This document shows positions 7,550-15,484 of a stretch of DNA of 64,000 nucleotides, in pieces. Made by a program: the position numbers and the translations under genes. Every line of letters begins with the position of its first letter. The stretch's first letter is position 1. Source of the stretch: Planosporangium spinosum (GTDB taxonomy: Bacteria; Actinomycetota; Actinomycetes; Mycobacteriales; Micromonosporaceae); the NCBI RefSeq assembly GCF_049999945.1, contig NZ_JBLYUB010000003.1:62001-126000 (forward strand), in the 5' to 3' direction. The notes under the pieces are model-generated. The model saw only the letters and a list, made by a program, of their open reading frames with translations. It ran no database searches and had not been told where the DNA came from.

Positions 7550-10201
7550 ATGGATGTCAGCCCCGAGGGAGGTACGAGCGCGCCGTCAGCGCGCCGTTCC
7601 GGGACGGGCCGGGAGCACGGCTGGCCGCTGCACCGGTACCTGATCGTGATGGTCGTCCTGCTGGTCGTCGGCGCCGGCGCCAGCACCTGGTACGGGTTGG
7701 CGCAGGCGCGCGCCGAGGCGCTGCGCGCGGCCCGGGCCGACGCGTCCTTCGGTGCCCGGATGGCAGCCGACGAACTGGGCACGACCGTCGCGTCGGTACG
7801 CCGGAGCGTGGCCCAGGTCGCGGCCAACCCAAACGTCGGCCAGGTCTACGCCGACCCCCGCACCTGCGCGCTGTCGTTCGACCTGCCCGGCGACTCCGCC
7901 GAGGCAGGGCACGTCGACCTGCTGCGCGCCGACGGTTCCGTGGCGTGCTCCTCGCGGCCCCGAAACGCCGGAGGCTGGCAGGGGTACGCCGGCGCGGACT
8001 GGCTCGCCCGCGCCCGACAGGAACCGGTGCTCGCCGCGCCCGTGCCGGACCCGGCAACCGGTCACCCCGCCGTGCTGATCACGGTGCCGGTCACCGGGCT
8101 GGGGGTGATGGCCGGGTTCGTCGACCTGCGCGGGCTCGGGCCGGTACTGGCGGAGTACTACGGCGGCCCCCGCCACCTGGAGTTCGTGGTGACCACCGCC
8201 GACGGCGCCACCGTGCTGACCCGGTCCCTCGACCCGGCACGGTGGACCGGTGCCACACTGCGCGGCACGCCCTTCGGTACCGGGGGAGCGAACGGCGAAC
8301 ACCCGGATGTCACCGGTGACGTCCGGCTGTACGGTCACGCCGACGTCGACGGGGCCGGATGGCGGGTCTACGCCGGTGCCGACCGGTCCGACGCGCTCGC
8401 CTCGGCCCGACAGATCGGGCAGCGCCAGTTCCTGGTCGTACTGGCCGAACTGGTCGTCGCGCTGGCCGCGGCGTTCGTCCTGTACCGGCGCATCACCCGC
8501 CCGATCGGCCGGTTGAGCGCCGCGGTGCGCGCCGCGACCGCCGACGCCGGCGCGGGACGGGTCAGCACCGAAACCGGCGGCCCGGCCGAGGTGGGCGCGC
8601 TGGCCGAGGACTTCGCCGCGCTCGCCGGAGCGGTACGCCACGAACTGGCCGAACGCCGCCGCGCCGAGGAGGCCGCCCAGGCGTCGCAGCACAGCTACCG
8701 CCAACTGTTCGACAGCAACCCGTACCCGATGTGGGTGGTCGATCAGCGGACCCTGGCGTTCCTGGAGGTCAACGACGCGGCCGTGGCCCACTACGGGTAC
8801 CCGCGGGAGGAGTTCCTCACGCTGACGCTGCCCGACCTGCGGCTGGCCGAGGACCGTCCGGCGCTGGTGGAGGAGGTCGCGGACCTACCGGTCGTCCACC
8901 GGGTGGGGCCGGTGCGGCACGTCAAGAAGGACGGCTCGGTCATTATTGTCGTCGGCACCTCCCATGCCCTGTCGTTCAACGGCGCACCCGCCCGCTGCGC
9001 GGTCATCGAGGATGTCACCGACAAGGAGCAGTTGCAGCGGCGGCTGCGCCAGTCCGAGCGCCTGGAGAGCCTCGGTCAGCTCGCCGGCGGCGTCGCCCAC
9101 GACTTCAACAACCTGCTCGGCATCATCGTCGGCTACGCCACCTTCGCCGCCGACGAGCTCGCCGAGGCGGCCCGCGACGACGCCCGCTGGCAGCCGGTCC
9201 ACGAGGACCTGACCCAGGTGCTGCGCGCCGCCGACCGGGCCACCGGACTGACCCGCCAGCTGCTGTCGTTCGCCCGCCGTGAGGTGGTGAACCCCGAGAT
9301 CCTCGACCTCAACACGATCGTCGTCGACATCGAGAAGATGCTGCGCCGTACCCTCGGCGAGGACATCGAACTGCGCACCCGGCTGGCCCCGGGCCTGCTA
9401 CCGGTCAAAGCCGATCCGGGCCAGGTCGAACAGGTACTCGTCAACCTCGCCGTCAACGCCCGCGACGCGATGCCCACCGGCGGCACCCTGGTCATCGACA
9501 CCGACAACGTCACCATCGACGAGCACTATGCCGCCCACCACCCCGGCACCCGCCTCGGCGGCTACGCCCGGCTGCGAATCAGCGACACCGGTACCGGCAT
9601 GAGCCCCGACACGGTCGAACGCGCCTTCGAGCCGTTCTTCACCACCAAGCCCAAAGGCCAGGGCACCGGACTCGGACTGGCCACCATCTACGGCATCGTC
9701 ACCCAGGCCGGCGGCCACGTCCAGATCTACTCCGAGCCCGGCGTGGGCACCACGGTCACCGTCCTGCTGCCAGGTACCGGCGACCGCACCACCGCCGAAC
9801 CGGCCGCCGCGGCCGTGGCGCAGACCGGGCGCGGTGAGACCGTGCTCCTGGTCGAGGACGAGGACAACCTCCGTACCCTGACCGAACGGATCCTGAGGCG
9901 CCACAACTACCGGGTCGTCGCCGCCGCCAACGGGCCCGAGGCGATCGAGGCCGCCCGGCACCACGTCGGCCGTATCGACCTGCTGCTCACCGACGTGGTC
10001 ATGCCCCAGATGGCCGGCCACGACCTGGCCCGGCAACTTCAGGTCGACCATCCCGACCTGCGCGTGGTGTACATGTCCGGCTACGCCGAACCGCTGCTGA
10101 CCACGCAGAAGACCCTGCCGGCCGAGGTCAGCCTGCTCAGCAAGCCGATCCCGGAGGTGGTGCTGCTGGCCACCGTCCGGCGGGCCCTCGACCCGTCCTG
10201 A
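7550..10201 (+). CDS. Hybrid sensor histidine kinase (TM-sensor-TM-HAMP-PAS-HisKA-HATPase-REC)
   Basis: Membrane signal-transduction kinase, 883 residues. The ATG at 7550 is preceded by GAGGAG at good spacing; longer frames upstream run through repeats. Domains: TM1 (about 30-50), an extracytoplasmic sensor (51-290), TM2 (293-312), HAMP-like linker, PAS (about 380-500, LFDSNPYPMWVVDQ), HisKA with phospho-acceptor His517 in GGVAHDFNNLLG, HATPase_c (VNLAVNARDAMP; GQGTGLGLATIYGIV) and a C-terminal receiver with acceptor Asp815 (LLLTDVVMPQMAG) and the KPI lysine. The HDFNN-type H-box followed by a C-terminal receiver is typical of hybrid kinases that pass phosphate to a separate protein. No output regulator is adjacent. 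Confidence 0.95.
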   Translation: MDVSPEGGTSAPSARRSGTGREHGWPLHRYLIVMVVLLVVGAGASTWYGLAQARAEALRAARADASFGARMAADELGTTVASVRRSVAQVAANPNVGQVYADPRTCALSFDLPGDSAEAGHVDLLRADGSVACSSRPRNAGGWQGYAGADWLARARQEPVLAAPVPDPATGHPAVLITVPVTGLGVMAGFVDLRGLGPVLAEYYGGPRHLEFVVTTADGATVLTRSLDPARWTGATLRGTPFGTGGANGEHPDVTGDVRLYGHADVDGAGWRVYAGADRSDALASARQIGQRQFLVVLAELVVALAAAFVLYRRITRPIGRLSAAVRAATADAGAGRVSTETGGPAEVGALAEDFAALAGAVRHELAERRRAEEAAQASQHSYRQLFDSNPYPMWVVDQRTLAFLEVNDAAVAHYGYPREEFLTLTLPDLRLAEDRPALVEEVADLPVVHRVGPVRHVKKDGSVIIVVGTSHALSFNGAPARCAVIEDVTDKEQLQRRLRQSERLESLGQLAGGVAHDFNNLLGIIVGYATFAADELAEAARDDARWQPVHEDLTQVLRAADRATGLTRQLLSFARREVVNPEILDLNTIVVDIEKMLRRTLGEDIELRTRLAPGLLPVKADPGQVEQVLVNLAVNARDAMPTGGTLVIDTDNVTIDEHYAAHHPGTRLGGYARLRISDTGTGMSPDTVERAFEPFFTTKPKGQGTGLGLATIYGIVTQAGGHVQIYSEPGVGTTVTVLLPGTGDRTTAEPAAAAVAQTGRGETVLLVEDEDNLRTLTERILRRHNYRVVAAANGPEAIEAARHHVGRIDLLLTDVVMPQMAGHDLARQLQVDHPDLRVVYMSGYAEPLLTTQKTLPAEVSLLSKPIPEVVLLATVRRALDPS

Positions 10202-10208
10202 CCGCGGC

Positions 10209-11951
10209 TCACGGCCGGGGCAGGTTCCTGATGTTGCTGCGGGCCATCTCCAGGGCCGCGTCGAGGTCGCCGGACAGTACGATCTTGCTGAAGGCGATGC
10301 CGAACCCCTTGACCTGATCCGCAGTGATTTTCGGGGGTATGGACAGGGCGTTCGGATCGGTGACCACGTCCACCAGCGCCGGGCCGGGACGTACCAGCGC
10401 CTCCCGCAGCCCGTCCCGCACGTCGCCGGGGTCCTCGACCCGGATACCGTTCGCGCCGGCGGCCCGTGCCACGGCGGCGAAGTCGGGGTTCTTCAGCTGC
10501 GTCTGGTACGGCTGCAGGCCGGCGACGAGCATCTCCAGCTCCACCATGGCCAGGGATCCGTTGTCGAACACCACGATCTTGACCGGCAGGTCGTACTGGA
10601 GCAGGGTCAGGAACTCGCCCATCAGCATGGCGAACCCGCCGTCCCCGCACATCGCCACGACCTGGCGGTCACGGTCGGGCAGCTGGGCGCCGATCGACTG
10701 TGGCAGGGCGTTGGCCATCGAGCCGTGGTTGAACGACCCCAGCATGCGCCGGCCCGCCGTCGCGCGGATCATGCGGGCCGCCCACACGTTGCACATCCCG
10801 GTGTCGACGGTGAAGATCGCGTCGTCGTCGGCGACCGCGTCGAGGGTGGAGGCGACCTGCTCCGGATGGATCGGGCGGCGCCCCTCCACCCCGTGCGCGT
10901 ACGCGTGGACCCGTTCCATCAGCTCCCGGTGCCGGCGCAGCATCCGGTCCAGGAACGCCCGGTCGGTCTTCTCGGCGACCCGGGGTAGCAGCGCCCGGAC
11001 CGTCTCCCCGGCGTCGCCCCACACGCCGAGGTCGAGCCGGGAGCGGCGGCCCAGCCGCTCCCGGGCCACGTCGACCTGCACCACCGTCGGCTTCGTCGGC
11101 ATGAACTGCACGTACGGGAAGTCGGTGCCGAGCATGATCAGCAGGTCGCACTCCTGCATCGCCTCGTAGCAGGCGCCGTACCCGAGCAACCCGTTCATCC
11201 CCACGTCGTACGGGTTGTCGTACTGGATCCAGTCCTTGCCGCGCAGCGCGTGCCCGATCGGGGCCTTCAGCTTCGCGGCGAGGGCGATCACGTCGTCGTG
11301 GGCGCCGGCGACACCGCGACCGCAGAACAGGGTCACCCGCCGGGCCCGGTCGACCAGGCCGGCGAACTCCTCGATCACCGCCTCCGCGGGGCGCGCCGCC
11401 GGCCGCTGGCCGAGCCGGTAGGTGTGCTCGAGGTACGCGCCGCTCGCCGGTTCGCCGGCGACGTCACCGGGCAGCGCCACGACCGACACCCCGCCCCGGC
11501 CCAGGGACTCCTGGACCGCCGTCTGGGCCACCCGGGGCATCTGCTCCGGCTTCGTGACGACCCCCTGGTAGTAGCTGCAGTCGGCGAACAACTGGGCGGG
11601 GTTGGTCTCCTGGAAGTACCCGGTGCCCAGTTCGGTGCTCGGGATGTGCGCGGCCAGCGCCACCACCGGCGCCATGCTCCGGTGCGCGTCGTAGAGGCCG
11701 TTGACCAGGTGGACGTGGCCGGGCCCGGCGCTGCCGGCGCAGCTCGACAGCTGGCCGGTGATCTGCGCCTCGGCGCCGGCGGCGAAGGCGCCGCTCTCCT
11801 CGTGGCGCACGTGTACCCAGTCGATGCCGTCGTGCCGGCGGATGGAGTCGGTGACCGGGTTGAGGCTGTCGCCGATCACCCCGTACATGTGCCGTACACC
11901 GGCGGAGATCAGGATCTCGACGAACTGGTCGGCCACTGTACGTCTGGCCAT
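10209..11951 (-). CDS. poxB: Pyruvate oxidase / pyruvate dehydrogenase (quinone), ThDP-dependent
   Basis: ThDP/FAD enzyme converting pyruvate to acetate and CO2 with electrons to quinone, 580 residues. The ATG at 11951 (MARRTVADQF) has GAGG 8 bases upstream. The N-terminal Pyr domain carries the catalytic Glu in VRHEESGAFAAGAEA. GSAGPGHVHLVNGLYDA and SMAPVVALAAHIPSTELG are typical of PoxB rather than acetolactate synthase. The C-terminal PP domain has the ThDP motif GDGGFAMLMGEF with the distal VFDN. The C-terminus (FSKIVLSGDLDAALEMARSN) matches the PoxB tail that docks on the membrane. Acetolactate synthase-like or glyoxylate carboligase functions are less likely. It is convergent with the kinase gene, 7 bp apart. 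Confidence 0.93.
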   Translation of the reverse strand: MARRTVADQFVEILISAGVRHMYGVIGDSLNPVTDSIRRHDGIDWVHVRHEESGAFAAGAEAQITGQLSSCAGSAGPGHVHLVNGLYDAHRSMAPVVALAAHIPSTELGTGYFQETNPAQLFADCSYYQGVVTKPEQMPRVAQTAVQESLGRGGVSVVALPGDVAGEPASGAYLEHTYRLGQRPAARPAEAVIEEFAGLVDRARRVTLFCGRGVAGAHDDVIALAAKLKAPIGHALRGKDWIQYDNPYDVGMNGLLGYGACYEAMQECDLLIMLGTDFPYVQFMPTKPTVVQVDVARERLGRRSRLDLGVWGDAGETVRALLPRVAEKTDRAFLDRMLRRHRELMERVHAYAHGVEGRRPIHPEQVASTLDAVADDDAIFTVDTGMCNVWAARMIRATAGRRMLGSFNHGSMANALPQSIGAQLPDRDRQVVAMCGDGGFAMLMGEFLTLLQYDLPVKIVVFDNGSLAMVELEMLVAGLQPYQTQLKNPDFAAVARAAGANGIRVEDPGDVRDGLREALVRPGPALVDVVTDPNALSIPPKITADQVKGFGIAFSKIVLSGDLDAALEMARSNIRNLPRP

Positions 11952-12105
11952 GACGACCACCTCGGCGGAGAGAGCGGTAGCATCTTCGACGCCCCAGCTG
12001 TCGGACACGCCCTTCCCGGGGTCGTCTTCCCGAGGTTTGTCACGATAACCCCGCTCGCGGTGTCCACCGGCTCACCGCCGGCAGTCTGACCGCTCGTACG
12101 CCGCC

Positions 12106-12348
12106 GTGGCGGAGCGGGCCCCTGTCTGTCACGTACTGCAGTGCCGAGGCGAAGCCGGGTCGCCGCAGATCGCCGAGAACATCGCCGAGGCGGCCGCCGG
12201 GTCGCCGCAGATCGCCGAGAACATCGTCGGGGTGGCGGCCGTCGCGAAGGCCACGACGGAGTCGGTTATGGAGGCGCAGTGGGCCGCCGACGAGGTCCCG
12301 GAGGTCTCCGGACAGCCGCGGTCGCTGGTGAGCGGCTTCCGGTTCTGA
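12106..12348 (+). pseudogene. Relic: C-terminal end of a methyl-accepting chemotaxis protein
   Basis: The 80-codon frame ends IAENIVGVAAVAKATTESVMEA...VPEVSGQPRSLVSGFRF. This is the pattern of the last about 50 residues of actinobacterial chemoreceptors (IAxNIxGVAxAAxxTTxGV...DELAxMSxxLxxLVxxFRF). The rest of the receptor (sensor, membrane segments, hairpin tip) is missing. The segment GSPQIAENI is duplicated in tandem (48 bp apart), another slippage mark, and expected Leu/Met positions are changed (DEVPEVSGQ). No ribosome site is convincing. I read it as a decayed gene fragment rather than a working protein. No other chemotaxis gene is in the window. Confidence 0.7.
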
Positions 12349-12452
12349 CGTCGGCCGGTTCTGGCGTCGCCCGGCCGCCGCAGCGCCTCCCGCCGGGGAA
12401 GGGTCGCGGCGGCGCCGTGCCGATGGTCGGTCGCGCTGGCCGCCGGACGCGA

Positions 12453-13262
12453 TCACCTGGCCAGGGCGAGGTACTCCTCGGGGAGTTGCGCGGCGGTGTC
12501 CTGGAACTCCTTCTCGCCGGCCGCCTCCCGCAGTACGGCCAGCACGGCCCGGACGTGCCGGGAGGCCTCCTTCGGACTGCGGATGCCCTCAGCCGCTTGC
12601 ACGTGGTTGAGGAACGCCTCGAGTGACAGTGGCATCGCCTGTCCCCGGCTGAGGACCATCCCCCGGTCGAGCGCGGCGTGCAGTTCGCCGGGCAGGAACG
12701 GCCTGAGGTCGTTGATCTGGCCGGCGGTGACGCGCATGGCGAGGGCTTCGAGTACCGCTTCGGTGGCCTTGCGTGCCTGGGCACGGTCGAGCCCGGTGTG
12801 TTGAGCCACGCGGTCGAGGAACTCGTCGAGGGACAACCGCTGTCCGGAGTACCGGGGGTCGTCAGGCCCCGGCCGGGGCGGTGCCTCGAGCATGGCCGCC
12901 TCCAGCAGGGGCCAGAAGTCCTTGGGTAGCTCCGAGCCCATGTCGTTGAACTCTCTGGGGCCGACCGCGGTCCACGTCGCGGCGAGGACGGCTCGTGCGA
13001 TCCGGTCGGCGGCCTCCCGGTCGGCGCCCAGGTGCGCGGCGATGCGATCGAGAAAACCGTCGACACCGAAGGTGGCGGTGGGACCTTCGCGTCGAAGGCA
13101 GGGCCGCAGCTCCTGCGGCAGCCCCGCGGCGAGATCGTCCAGCTCACCCTTTGATACGCGCTGGCCCAGCGTGTTGAGGGTCGAGCAGGCAGCGGCCATG
13201 GCCTTGTCGCGCGGGATGCCGCCCAGTTGCTCGACGGTCGTGACGAAACCCTGGTAGTCCAT
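12453..13262 (-). CDS. DUF2267 protein with two tandem domains
   Basis: 269-residue soluble protein of unknown function. The ATG at 13262 (MDYQGFVTTVEQ) has AGGAGG 8 bases upstream. It is built of four related about 60-residue helical segments starting MDYQGFVTTV, FGVDGFLDRIAAHLG, LSLDEFLDRVAQHTGL and LSLEAFLNHVQAAEG. Each is followed by an RAVL..A/L region and an LP-E-L/Y motif (GLPQELRPCL, ELPKDFWPLL, FLPGELHAAL, QLPEEYLAL). Two such segments make one DUF2267 domain, so this is a double-domain member. No catalytic residues are known for the family. It stands alone; expression control is not visible. Confidence 0.9.
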   Translation of the reverse strand: MDYQGFVTTVEQLGGIPRDKAMAAACSTLNTLGQRVSKGELDDLAAGLPQELRPCLRREGPTATFGVDGFLDRIAAHLGADREAADRIARAVLAATWTAVGPREFNDMGSELPKDFWPLLEAAMLEAPPRPGPDDPRYSGQRLSLDEFLDRVAQHTGLDRAQARKATEAVLEALAMRVTAGQINDLRPFLPGELHAALDRGMVLSRGQAMPLSLEAFLNHVQAAEGIRSPKEASRHVRAVLAVLREAAGEKEFQDTAAQLPEEYLALAR

Positions 13263-13481
13263 TGCCGGTCCTCCTGTCCTCCGGCGTGTCCTAGGTTCCA
13301 ACGTAGGCGCCTGGCCACGGCCCGGTTCAGCCGACCTCGCCCACCACCGCGGCCGGGGGCGGGCACCGTCCGCACGCCAGGGGAGGGCGACGGCCCGTGC
13401 GTACGGTCACCCCGTGTGCAGGGTTGTCCCTGCATACGGGCTGTCCGTGCGACGGTGGCCTCCGGTGCATACGTTGCACAC

Positions 13482-14060
13482 ATGGAAACCTTCCCCGACA
13501 CCGAGGGCCGTACCCAACGCGAGCGGATGCTCGCCGGTGACCTGTACATCGCCGACGATCCGGAACTGGCCGCCGACAGCCTGCGCGCGATGCGCCTGAG
13601 TGCGGCGTTCAACGCCAGCCCGGCGGAGGCAGCCGACGAGCGTCGGCGGATCCTGCTGGAACTGCTCGGCTCGATCGGTGAGGGTACGGAGATCCGGCCG
13701 CCGTTCCGCTGCGACTACGGTTACCAGATCCACATCGGAGCGCGGACGTTCGCCAACTTCGGGCTCGTCGCGCTCGACGTCGCCACCATCACGATCGGCG
13801 ACGACGTGCAGATCGGCCCCAACGTGCAGTTGCTGACCCCGACCCATCCGGTGGAGCCGGGGCCCCGGCGCGCGAAGCTGGAAGCGGCGAAACCGATCAC
13901 CATCGGCGACAACGTGTGGCTGGGCGGCGGAGCGATCGTGCTGCCGGGCGTGACGATCGGGGAGAACAGCGTCGTCGGCGCGGGTGCCGTGGTCACCCGG
14001 GACCTGCCGGCGAACGTCGTCGTGGCCGGCAACCCGGCGCGGGTGATCCGGTCCCTGTGA
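13482..14060 (+). CDS. Sugar O-acetyltransferase (maltose/galactoside acetyltransferase, LbH)
   Basis: Cytoplasmic hexapeptide acyltransferase of the Maa/LacA/NodL group, 192 residues, the usual size. The ATG at 13482 gives METFPDTEGRTQRERMLAGDLY, matching the N-terminal Maa helix (ERMLAGDLYIADDPEL). The left-handed beta-helix is visible: FRCDYGYQIHIG, NFGLVALDVATITIGDDVQIGPNVQLLTPTHP (active-site His in PTHP) and ITIGDNVWLGGGAIVLPGVTIG. The C-terminal GNPARVIR loop is the conserved end. It should transfer acetyl from acetyl-CoA to a sugar hydroxyl; the acceptor is unknown. Its start lies 219 bp from the divergent DUF2267 gene. Confidence 0.93.
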   Translation: METFPDTEGRTQRERMLAGDLYIADDPELAADSLRAMRLSAAFNASPAEAADERRRILLELLGSIGEGTEIRPPFRCDYGYQIHIGARTFANFGLVALDVATITIGDDVQIGPNVQLLTPTHPVEPGPRRAKLEAAKPITIGDNVWLGGGAIVLPGVTIGENSVVGAGAVVTRDLPANVVVAGNPARVIRSL

Positions 14061-14339
14061 CCGTTGCCCGCGCCAGACGCCGGGACGGAGGTCGTCCACA
14101 GTGGTACGAGAGGGAGTGGCCGGTGACATCCGAGTCGCGGCGGTGGACCGCGACACCCGGTCCGCGGCGGCCGGGAGGGCGCGGGTCGAGGACGGTGGTC
14201 ACCGTATGGCGCCGGCCGGACACGATCTGGGCGATTGACCTACCGTGCATTGATAGATAGAAGTAAGGGATGGTCCGGCCGGACGGTTCCATCGATCCCC
14301 GGCGGCCGCTGGACATCGTCGTCCGACGTCGGGAGGGTC

Positions 14340-15287
14340 GTGGCAGGACCGCAGGCGGATCCGCCCGGGCGTCCCCCGGGCGCACGTCCGCGACCGGGGC
14401 CGCTGGTGTCGTGGTGGTCGGCGTTGTGGTGGTCGGCGGCACGGCGATCGAGGCCGCGGCGATCGGGGCCGCGCCATGCGGCGTGGCTTGTCGCGGCGGA
14501 CCGCACCCGCGCGGTGCTGGCGGCGGTGGCGGCTCTCCTGGTCCTGGCCGCGGTCCTGGCCGCCACCTGGCCCGACACCGACGACCGGTCGGTGCTCGAC
14601 CCGCCCCGGCCGACCGCGGTCGCCGCCAGCGGAGGCCTGTTCGTGCCGCTCCCGCCGGCGGGACAGGAACCGCCACTGGCCGCCGGGACCGCCGCACCAC
14701 CGGTATCCGACGGCACGGTGACGCCGCCGCCCGCCTCGCCCGCCTCGCCCGGCCCCGGCGGCGGAGCCTCCGCGTCTGCCCGGCCGGCCCGCTTCACGGC
14801 CGTGGCCGGCGAGAGTTGTCCACAGTCGGACGCCAGCGGGTTCTTCGCCAAGGGAAGGGCCCGGGACTGGTACGACCGCGCGAGCGGCGGCTGGACCGGC
14901 GACGGCTGTGCCGGGCGGATGATCGCGGTACCCATGTCCGGCGACCCGAAGGTCGACGACCCGGACAACGTGATCGTGTGGCGGTTCCGGGTATCTGGCG
15001 GGGCTTCCTGTGCGGTGCAGGCGCACGTACCCGCCACGGGCCGGGCACTGGACGCCGCCGGCGCTCCCGCCACCTACTTCGTGTACGCGACCGACGACGC
15101 CACCGGTGCTCCGATCGGCCGGTTCGACGTGGACCAGATGCGCAACCAGGGGCGCTGGGTACCCGCCGGCAGCTACGCCAGCGGTACCGGCCGGTTGTCC
15201 GTGCGCATGGTCACCCGCGGGATCGACTTCGGCCCCGGGCGCGACGGTGCGCACCTGGGCGTGTCGGCGTTACGGGTCACCTGCTGA
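14340..15287 (+). CDS. Membrane-anchored protein of unknown function with extracellular Cys domain
   Basis: I do not recognise this protein. From the GTG at 14340 (GGGAGG three bases upstream, close spacing) it has 315 residues; a TTG at 14235 is possible and the start is uncertain. A Pro/Arg-rich cytoplasmic part is followed by one membrane helix (RAVLAAVAALLVLAAVLAATW), a Pro/Ala/Ser-rich stalk and a globular C-terminal domain of about 160 residues. The domain begins ARFTAVAGESCPQSDASGFF and has four Cys (ESCPQS, DGCAGR, GASCAV, RVTC), consistent with two disulfides outside the cell. WYDRASGGWTGDGC and YFVYATDD are the most distinctive parts. The gene is followed by a short 8 bp repeat. Confidence 0.7.
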   Translation: MAGPQADPPGRPPGARPRPGPLVSWWSALWWSAARRSRPRRSGPRHAAWLVAADRTRAVLAAVAALLVLAAVLAATWPDTDDRSVLDPPRPTAVAASGGLFVPLPPAGQEPPLAAGTAAPPVSDGTVTPPPASPASPGPGGGASASARPARFTAVAGESCPQSDASGFFAKGRARDWYDRASGGWTGDGCAGRMIAVPMSGDPKVDDPDNVIVWRFRVSGGASCAVQAHVPATGRALDAAGAPATYFVYATDDATGAPIGRFDVDQMRNQGRWVPAGSYASGTGRLSVRMVTRGIDFGPGRDGAHLGVSALRVTC

Positions 15288-15306
15288 CCTGCTGACCTGC
15301 TGACCT
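15283..15306. repeat. 8 bp tandem repeat (GCTGACCT) x3
   Basis: Three exact copies of GCTGACCT followed by a diverged GTTGACCG. The first copy contains the stop codon of the preceding gene. Confidence 0.8.
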
Positions 15307-15484
15307 GTTGACCGCTGCGCGGTGTCCCGTCAGAGTCGTCCGTCCCGTCAGAGCCGCCCGTCCCGCCAGCCCCGCGCCGTACGGTGGCGGGGAATCGGCA
15401 CGGCAGCGGGGGCACCGGCGTAGGCATCGAACATCTACGATCGGTTGTCTCCCGTGCTCCGGGACCGGTTGAAGGTGGTGGTTC

